The notes beneath the pieces are model-generated. The model was not told the DNA's origin. It worked only from the letters and a program-made list of their open reading frames with translations, and did not search any database. From positions 62,001 through 126,000 of the forward strand of contig JARBJD010000095.1 in the NCBI GenBank assembly GCA_033064195.1: 64,000 bases of DNA. The letters run 5' to 3'. The stretch comes from Blattamonas nauphoetae. Its lineage: Eukaryota; Preaxostyla; Oxymonadida. Shown here one piece after another: positions 56,374 through 64,000 of this stretch (positions within the stretch are counted from its first letter, which is position 1; each line of letters opens with the position of its first letter). The position numbers and the translations under genes were made by a program.

Positions 56374-57589
56374 ATGTTGGTCGATCATTCTGAAGATCCC
56401 CAGCCATCCCCAACTGATGATCTCCCCCTTGTCGAAAAATATCGACCAAAAGACATGGATTCTATCATCAGTCACACTGAGATCTTGAACACACTTACAA
56501 ATTTTGTCAGCCAACAACGACTCCCTCATCTTCTTTTTCACGGACCAGCCGGAACTGGAAAAACCACAACAATCCTTGCTCTTGCCAGGAAAATGTATGG
56601 TCCACAGTTTGGCATGATGACCCTCGAGGTATCCGCTCTTTCGTTAGAAATAGTTTTTCGTTTCATTCCTCTTAGCTAAATGCATCAGACGACCGTGGAA
56701 TTGATACTGTTCGAAATCAAGTGAAGAGTTTTGCCGGAACCAAGAATTGTTTCTCGAAACTACCCAAATTGATCATTCTTGATGAGTGCGATGCCATGAT
56801 CAAAGAAGCTCAATTTGCGCTTCGTAGAGGTCTGTCTTGCGCCAACCCTTGAAATATGGTTTCTGTCTTCTTGTCAGTTGTGGAAATGTACTCATCAAAT
56901 GCCCGATTTTGCCTCATCTGCAACTACGTGAATCGAATCATCCCTGCTCTTCAATCACGTTGCACAAAAATGCGATTCAGTCCCCTCAACCCTCTTTCGG
57001 TTCTTGAGAGGCTCCAAGAAATCTGTGCAAATGAACAGTTCTTTCTCTATTCATTCATCTGTCCAGAATCATCGCAAATGAAGAAGGCCTTCGTGTTATC
57101 GTGTCTGTCTGCAATGGAGATATGAGGAAAGCATTGAACATTCTCGAATCAGTCTGGATGGCCCATCGGAACGTGAATATCGATTCTGTCTACACCACAA
57201 TCGGCAAGCCTCATCCACGTGACATCAACACATTCCTCGAAACAGCACTCAACAACACCTTCGAAAACACCGACAGAGGTTTGTTTTTCTTGCACTTTCT
57301 GACTTTGTCTCGATATTTGACATCAGAGTGTTGGGCGATGAAAGAAAATCTCTCCCTGTCTCTGGCAGACATCATCGACGCTGTTCATGATCGACTCATT
57401 CGAATTGACTTTCCCCCTCTGATTAAGTGCACTCTTTTGGATAAACTGGCAAGGTTAAGTTTCAACACCACGAAATGCGACTCCGAACGACTCCAATTTT
57501 TAGGATTGATGGGTGTTCTCCAAGAAGCGAGGCTCGCCACAATTGGAATGAAGGAGACACTGGAACGGGTTGATCTTCAAACTGGTTGA
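56374..57589 (+). CDS. RFC5: Replication factor C small subunit, RFC5 (yeast Rfc3) type
   Basis: AAA+ clamp-loader subunit. Exons from the ATG at 56374: LVEKYRPKDMDSIISHTEIL, Walker A LLFHGPAGTGKTTT, LNASDDRGIDTVRNQVKSFA, Walker B KLIILDECDAMIKEAQFALR, NARFCLICNYVNRIIPALQS with the SRC arginine-finger motif, GDMRKALNILESVWMAHRNV and C-terminal LADIIDAVHDRLIRIDFPPL. It ends at TGA 57589. Introns of about 48, 46, 30 and 47 nt (for example GAACA|GTTCTT...TCCAG|A) keep the frame. NARFCLICNY and the ISH element favour RFC5 over the other small subunits. It loads PCNA at primer-template junctions. Confidence 0.9.
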
Positions 57590-57945
57590 CTTTGATTTCT
57601 CTCCGTTTCACACACATTCTGATTCTACTGTTCTTCTTTCCTCTTCTTTCTATTTTCACTCGACCCATTTCACGATTCGTTTACTTGAAATCCATTTTGT
57701 TAACGGTTTCCTCACCAATCTCGATAATTGGGGCTGTGAGGAAGAAAGGGGAGAACAAGCTTGTTGGAGACAACCTGAGTATGAAAGACGAGAACTAGAA
57801 GGTGAAGCGAGAGAAACAGGTCGAAGATGGAGGACCAGCACAGGACATAACTAATGAAGATGATTTCACCATCCTTTACCATTGGAGATATTGATCGAAG
57901 CATAATTCTTTGATCTTTTCGAACGAGATTTCGAAAAACGAAACT
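57590..57945. other. Intergenic, no gene seen
   Basis: This lies between the RFC5 stop and the NDC80 ATG on the same strand. Reading frames on both strands here start at non-ATG codons and have no family resemblance. A long pyrimidine-rich tract (about 57600-57670) precedes purine-rich sequence (57735-57840). Confidence 0.5.
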
Positions 57946-60239
57946 ATGAATCAATCCGACAGATCTTCCACATTTGGTGGGAGACGAACAACTGCAGTAA
58001 GACAGTCACTAGCTCCACTTTCCCTTGAAGGACGAAAAACAAATGTTCGGAAAACCACACTCGTTAACGCACGAGACACGAGACCTACCACCGTTGGTCG
58101 AGGTCCAACTGTAGCAAAACAAACACAATCAGCGAATGTGGATCCAAAAGATGTGGATGAAGCCAAACGAACGATAACAGAATATGTAAAATCGACTGAA
58201 CTCAAGGTCTCAATGACAACCAAAAATAAACAAACAACACCTGACTTCGACAAGATGCCTTTCAATGATATCTGTAAAATTGCTGAGCATGCCATTCAGG
58301 ATTCATTTGAGGACTTCTCATTCAATCCCAATCCAAAGCCAGTTGCCAAGGGACGCCAAAATGACAATCTTGAACAATCTTTGACAGTATACAAAAAGAT
58401 ACTTCAATACTTCGACTTTCCATACTACTCAAAAGTCGAACAACATCTTCAAGCGAGCAAAAAGGGTATGGCATACCTGAACTCACAAGCCAAGAACTGG
58501 ATCGTTTATTCACTTGGTTTTATTGTCGATGCTGGACAAGTGTGATTCCTTTTTCTTTAAATGTTTAAGTCTCTTCAAGACGACGAGATACTCCCGGATC
58601 GACGTCAGACACGTTTCACTTCGCACACAGCAATGCCAACAACCACAACGCCATTCGGAGGGAAACGCTACATGTCAACACCAACTCGCATGGGAACACT
58701 TAGATTTCAAACTCAGTACAATCCATCAGATGAGGAAGACGAAATAGAACTCATCAGTGTGGAAGACTTCTTTCATTGGAACAGCAGTGGTTTTCTCCGA
58801 TTTCTCTCACACGAAGAGGATCACGCACAACCCTTCTTGAATTTTCTTGATAGTCAACATCGTTTGAAGTTTTTGTCAATTGATCTCTGATTCAGAAGCA
58901 AAAATGCAAGTTCTCGAAGCTGACTCGGAAAAAATCATGAAAGAAACCGAAAATTTGTTCATCGCATGCAAAGAAATGGAGAATGATGCAGGCCATCTTG
59001 ATAGTACTGAGCAGAATCTTCGAAGAATAATTGGTGCGGTCCAAGATCTCAAGGAGAAGACTACAACATTTGAAACACAAATTAGCAAATTCACTGAAGG
59101 AATTTCAGCGTTCCACAGCAAAATCCAGCTCCTAGACAATCGGAAGAAAGAATTGAACGCCCTCATTCGAGAGCTGGAATTGACAGTGACTCAACAGGTT
59201 TGTTTCTCTCTCAATGACCGATTCGATCCCCCACTGTCTCTCTGCATCTAGCCGTTTACTCGTGAAGATGTGGAGTCAATGTCGAAGGAGTGTGACTCGT
59301 TGGCGAATACTCTCTCAACCCAAAAATACGATCAACACAAAACTGAGCGCCGTCTTGCGGACCTTCAAAGCGAGACTGCAGATACATTGAAGGACCTCTC
59401 AGAGCTCAAAGAAAGAGTGAACAGGATGGGAGTGGCTCTGAAGATGACGCCAATTCGTGCCAAGAATTCTGGGCAACGAGACTTGTCCGTCAACATTTCA
59501 GAGCGCCTTGTCCCGAAAGTGGGAGTTGTTGGAGAGTTTTGGAAGCACCCTGTCGTGCTGGGCAAGCTTGAAGAGATAAAGGCGCAAGCAGTGGCAGTCA
59601 AGCTGGCATACAGCGAACAGAAGCCGCATAAGTTTAAGGCCATGACCAATGAAACCACAGAATTGTCCAATGACGAACTTAGAACACACAGACTGAGAGA
59701 TCAAAAAACGAAACTGGATGAGAAGATCGAGGCGTACACAAATCAAAAGAGCCAAAGTGTGGAGGTATTGTGCCTTAAATATTTCAGCTCTCATTTATAG
59801 TTCGTTGAGAAGAAGGTGAAGGAACTGGGACAGCGGAAGATAGAACTGGAACACAAGTTCGAGAATAAGACACGAAAGGTCAAGGGAATGGAGGACAGTT
59901 CAGCGGAAGCGCTCACTCTGATTCATGAAAGGTCTGAATTCACGCTTTCCAGATTGTTTTAGGATCCAAAAACGGCAACAAGAGAGGGCCGAAGAGATAA
60001 AACTTGAAGAGCAGAGAACCCGCCGCTGTCTCTCAATTATACAGAAAACTGCCGACACTCTGGAAAATAACAATGATAATTTAAAGCTATATACTGCACA
60101 AAAGCAGCAAGAGGTAAGAAGTCTGATAACACAACAGATTGCACTTCCAGGGAGGGGGCACTGAATGTCTGTGAGAACAATTGTTCACCTTTTCCAGATC
60201 GATTCTTTGAGATTTTATCCTCGTTTATTCGATCTTTAA
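57946..60239 (+). CDS. NDC80: Kinetochore protein NDC80/HEC1 homologue
   Basis: The ATG at 57946 starts a basic, Ser/Thr-rich tail (RSSTFGGRRTTAVRQSLAPL), as in NDC80 microtubule-binding tails. A divergent calponin-homology head follows, with KILQYFDFPYYSKVEQHLQA and NSQAKNWIVYSLGFIVD matching the family's LxYPFxISKSxLxA ... WPxxLxxLxWLVD. Then come long coiled coils (CKEMENDAGHLDSTEQNLRR; FTREDVESMSKECDSLANTL). The last corresponds to the family's S-x-x-DVE-x-M/L-x-x-E block. Introns near 58541-58568, 58853-58895, 59197-59250, 59766-59799, 59931-59960 and 60115-60198 are short and in frame. With Nuf2, Spc24 and Spc25 it forms the outer kinetochore microtubule coupler. Confidence 0.75.
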
Positions 60240-60490
60240 AGACGTGCAAATCGTTCACCAAGGTGTCAGAAAATCTTTTCCAATGGAATTGTTCGCACAT
60301 GTGCGGAGATGCTCACTCAACTTTGAGATGAATAGTAATCCAAAAAACACAGAGGAAGCTGAATGGTGAATGAAGTCATTTGATGGTTTGGACGACACAT
60401 CGATTGAGATTGTAATGGGTGAGGCTGACCAATGGTTTCTCCACAATTGAAGAGAGAAAATTAAAAGGTGACATGGAAATCATCCAATGC

Positions 60491-63400
60491 TTACCGTTTC
60501 TTCTTCTTAGCATCCGGATCAACTTCAATATATTCTGGAACAAGTTTTGGTAGTTGTGGTTTGAAATCTTCCCAGATCTTTCTCTCGCTCTCCTCACAAG
60601 TCGGATATTTCCGGATTGCGTTTGTAAACTCTGTTGTTGTGAGAGGTTCTTGTGCCATTCGCCTCATTCTTGTCTGCGTCAGTACATCCTTTGCCGCAAA
60701 AATGACGTCGCGAGGAGAATGCCAATTCGAGAGGTGGGCAAGCAGGGGGATGTTCAGAAAATGAGGAATGACCTCCCCCTCAAGCTCTGCGATCACCTTC
60801 TCCCACAACGACACCATCGCAGAGTGTGCTGGTCTCGGGACGTGCCACTGAAGTTGGTAGAGCGAGCCAAGATCGGCCCCACTCGCATCCCACGGCTCGT
60901 TCGACTCGCCAAACACAAACACCTTCGCGTTCGGCGGAAGAGCAGCGACACACGACATGATCTCCCCGCAAAACTCAGCAGAGGCGTTGGCGAGTGATTC
61001 CTTCGCAATGGATTCTTGTGTGGGAGCAGTGGTTGGCCTGCCCTTCTTGCCCTTCTTCTTCGCCTTCTTTCCCTTCTTCTTCTTTTTCCCTCCACCCATC
61101 ATGTGGTACACCTCAGCCTGGTTGATGTAGATGATAGTTGGGCCAATCTCGAGTGCGAGCTGGGAACGTCACAACAAAGCAAACACACTTTGAACACTTC
61201 CTGGATGCTCCCCCCGTTCGCCTTCAGCCTCTCCGCAACGATGTCTGGAGAGAGGTTCATGAACGTCGCGTTGGAGGCACTCGCCACAGCGCGGATGATG
61301 GACGTCTTGCCAACACCTTTCGAACCGTACAGAAGAGCAGACTTGGGAGGGAGGATGTTTTCCATCTGGACGAAGAGGAGCGGGAGAGATGAAAGAGAGA
61401 ATAAAGAGAGATTGATGAGTGTGGTGATACAAAGAGACAATGCATACTGTTTCCGTTTCGAGAGCGAGCGGGAAGAGGCCGTATTCGACAGCAAGAGCCT
61501 TGACTTCGTTCGCAGTCATGTTGCGAGACGTCTTGTTGAGATACTTGAGAGACCCGAGATAGTCCCAGTCGCCGATGATCGAGTCAAGCTCAACGGGGGG
61601 ACACTGCGAGAGAGGAAGTGAAGGGAGAGATGAAGGGAGGAGAGAGGAAGTGAAGAGAGGTGCAGGAGGGAGGAGAGAGGAAATGAAGAGAGAGGGAGGA
61701 GAGAGTGAAGAGAGGTGTGGGAGGGAGGAGAGATGAAGAGAGAGAAATGAAGACCTTCTGGATGACTCCAATCATGACGTATTTTGCAAACAAGATTTCC
61801 ATCTCCGTCGAACTCATCGGCTCAGGCGGAGGAACCTCCTTCTTCCCTTTCTTCCCCTTTTTGCCCTTCTTCCCTTTCTTCTTCCCCTTCTTTCCTTTCT
61901 TCTTCTTCTTCCCTCCCATCGCCGCAAACAGCACATCTGCCTCGTCTCGCAGCCTCAAGTTGGCCAGTTCTGACGTCAGCAGGACATCAATCTGCTTTCG
62001 GATCTCTTCCTCCACGTCGCCCCGCCGCTGGTCGGTGATGAGCGACACAATCGGCTTCTGATGCGGGTTGTTGCTTTCGTCCAACTGCTGCCAGTTTACA
62101 GTGTACTCCTCCAAGCTAAGAAAGAGAGATATGAGAGAGATGAGAGGGGAGAGAGATGAGAGGGGAGAGGGCAGACCAGTTGCGGATTGGGTGGATGCAG
62201 AACGAGACCGGCATTTTGATGGGCGGCTCAGGAGCATCCGGATCGACAGGCTCCTCCTTCTTCTTCTTCCCCTTCGCGTCTTTCTTCTTCTTCTTCTCTT
62301 CCTTCTTCCCCTTCTTCTTCTTTTTCGGGTCCTCCTCTTCCACAACCGGCGCCGGGAACAGTTCGGGATGGAAGAACTTCTTCGACCCGCCCTCGTCGGG
62401 GAAGTACTCTTCGGGATACGCGCCTGTTTGCTGAGAGGAGTGAGTGGGAGGAAGGACACACCATTCGCGTCTGCTGCCAGAACGTCCTCACCTTCTTCTT
62501 CATCTCTTCGGCAATCTTGTTTCCGTCGTCCTTCAGCAGGCGCTGGTACTCGTCCACCTGCAGCTGCTTCACCATCTCCTCGTTCTTCCTCTGCTCCTCC
62601 TTCACCTTGCTCCGCGCCAGCTCCAGTGCTGTCTTGCCCTCGACGTAGGGAAGATCTGGCCTTAATCCGAGCAGAACCTCCTCCTCGTATCGCATCTTCT
62701 TCACTCGCTTTCGCGTGATCCACCCGCGATATGCTTTCTGAATGAGCAGAGCGGCGTCTTTTCGACCCATAAGTTTTGTATTTGCATTTGAAAGCATCCC
62801 CACTCGATCAACTTTCAAGAAAGACGACCTTTCTCTTCCCTGTCGAGCACGTTCCGCAGATTGGATGATCAGAATGGCTTCTTCGAATGTAAGTTGAGCT
62901 GGCACGTATTCGTCAATATCTTCTGGCTGAGGAGGATCATACCGATCGATGAGCAGAGTCTATAAGAAAATAACGTTATATTTCGTGAGAAAAAAGTGAG
63001 GGCAAGTGGATGCAGACCAGGAGATCATCCTGCCTCCTAATTTTCTCGTTTCGTTTGTCTTTCAGAACTCGAGGTGGAGGAATAAGCATTTTATCGTAGT
63101 TAATGTTGAGAGTGTTCAAAATTTCGTCCAAATCGATCGCAGGTTGATGGTGGGCTCTCATCAAAAACTAGAAAGAGTACAAAAATAAAAATGGGAGAAT
63201 GATCGTTAGTATGTACAATAAAACGAGAGGAACATGAAAAAAACGAGAAAAGAGGATGTGGAGTGATTTTGTGGAAAATGAGAACGTTGGTGAGATTGAT
63301 GATCCATAGTGGGGAAGTGGCAAAAGAAAAAGAGAGGGCAATCAAAAAAATGAAGAAACAATCATACTGTTTTCAACTCGAGGATTCTTCCCATCACTGA

Positions 63401-63812
63401 ATCGAGTAATTTGAGTACTTCTTTTCGTTTCTGTGGGTGGACAATTTTATCTTGAGCATCTTCCAATTTTCGATAAATTTGGACGTATCTCACATATAAT
63501 GTGGCAAAAAATCGATATTTATCCTGATTGTCCTTTGGGATGAGAGCTTTGTCTTGTGGAGTTTCAATCTCTGAAACGTGGACGAAGAATGCAGAAAAAT
63601 ATGATTTTTGTGGAAAAAGGAAGATAAAAGAGAGATGAAGTTCAGATAAGACTAAATGGAGTAGCAGATGAACATACCTAATTGGTCAAAGCACTGAATT
63701 ATGAATGAGGGAGAATATTCGGGTGAGTGATGGATTATGATTCACGAAAAGAAAAAAATGAAACCTCATCGATGACTTCTCTCCACAGTGCATCATAATA
63801 TGCGTGCGACAT
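60491..63812 (-). CDS. Nexin-dynein regulatory complex protein DRC11 (IQ and AAA domain protein, IQCA1)
   Basis: Multi-exon gene from the ATG at 63812: MSHAYYDALWREVIDE, CFDQL, then KYRFFATLYVRYVQIYRKLE and VHPQKRKEVLKLLDSVMGRI, all matching the IQCA1 N-terminus. An IQ motif AALLIQKAYRGWITRKRVKK lies near residue 240. Lysine-rich tracts interrupt the middle. The AAA domain has Walker A LLYGSKGVGKTSIIRAV, NLSPDIVAERLKANGGSIQE, a Walker-B-position IIYINQ and VFVFGESNEPWDASG. The C-terminus is KIWEDFKPQLPKLVPEYIEV. DRC11 belongs to the axonemal N-DRC that coordinates dynein arms, so its presence implies motile flagella. The stop is at 60491. Confidence 0.9.
61605..61755. repeat. Purine-rich GAGA/GAAG minisatellite in a DRC11 intron
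   Basis: About 150 bp almost free of pyrimidines on the plus strand, made of irregular units such as GAGGAGAGAGGAAGTGAAGAGAGG repeated with small changes. It lies inside an intron of the minus-strand gene, so the transcript carries a long pyrimidine tract before the acceptor. A shorter similar stretch lies at about 62115-62170, in the next upstream intron. Confidence 0.75.
61838..61917 (-). repeat. Polylysine/glycine-lysine coding tract in DRC11
   Basis: The minus-strand frame encodes GKKKKKGKKGKKKGKKGK and similar units (AAG and GGC repeats). Comparable tracts are at about 62255-62335 and 61035-61095. They are imperfect simple-sequence coding repeats within one gene. Confidence 0.8.
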
Positions 63813-64000
63813 GCGTGGAAGAGAGGACTCGATCTAACCACAGCCCAGAACAAAACTTCGGAAAAAAGTGTTAATGTTGAATGAGAAACTACGTCGCTTA
63901 TGAAGTGAGAGGAATGAAACTGAGCTAAAAAATAAAACCAGTTGCCCGACAAACGAAAGAAAAGAGTCAGGATTTCTTAGTTGATTTGGCAGCATTCCTT

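Overview
This is nuclear DNA from a unicellular eukaryote. Spliceosomal introns are frequent and mostly very short (about 29-120 nt, GT...AG, often with a pyrimidine run before the AG). The genes include RNA polymerase I/III subunit RPAC1, ribosomal protein eL41, an E2 enzyme, an RFC subunit, a cohesin kleisin, an NDC80-type kinetochore protein, a GBF1-type Arf-GEF and a flagellar nexin-dynein regulatory complex protein (DRC11), so the cell very probably builds a flagellum. The standard code fits: TAA, TAG and TGA all end well-conserved genes here. Short introns, surface beta-helix proteins and gene density suggest a free-living or commensal flagellate, possibly an oxymonad/Preaxostyla. That placement is a guess.

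Layout: 1-1.2 kb, nothing convincing. 1.2-4.1 kb, two minus-strand genes (F-box/LRR, RPAC1). 4.2-6.2 kb, low-complexity coiled-coil protein. 6.6-7.8 kb, BTB protein. 7.9-8.5 kb, a decayed ARPC4 (Arp2/3 subunit) copy. 8.7-13.8 kb, CNOT10-like, SMYD-type SET protein and a coiled-coil gene. 14.0 kb, the tiny split eL41 gene. 14.5-20.8 kb, three consecutive plus-strand secreted or surface proteins. 21-26.6 kb, a hypothetical protein and a CLC chloride channel. 26.7-30.7 kb, YAK1/DYRK kinase and a zinc-finger-like protein. 30.8-36.5 kb, the Arf-GEF, head to head with an alkaline-phosphatase-superfamily phosphodiesterase, then the E2. 39.5-43.8 kb, V-ATPase subunit e-like and an LRR/coiled-coil protein. 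44-48.4 kb, RAD21 flanked by unknown genes. 48.8-55 kb, poorly resolved region with a helical-repeat gene, an inverted repeat and a decayed locus. 55.2-60.2 kb, dynamitin-like, RFC5 and NDC80. 60.5-63.8 kb, DRC11.

These are mostly unrelated housekeeping genes, not operons. Two themes recur. Chromosome segregation and replication genes (RAD21, NDC80, RFC5) lie within about 15 kb, and the three surface-protein genes may be a small expressed cluster. Many long genes are AT-rich over roughly their first 500-900 coding bases and become clearly GC-richer downstream, on both strands. Exon structures were worked out by hand from reading frames, splice sites and family resemblance. No database search or transcript was available.
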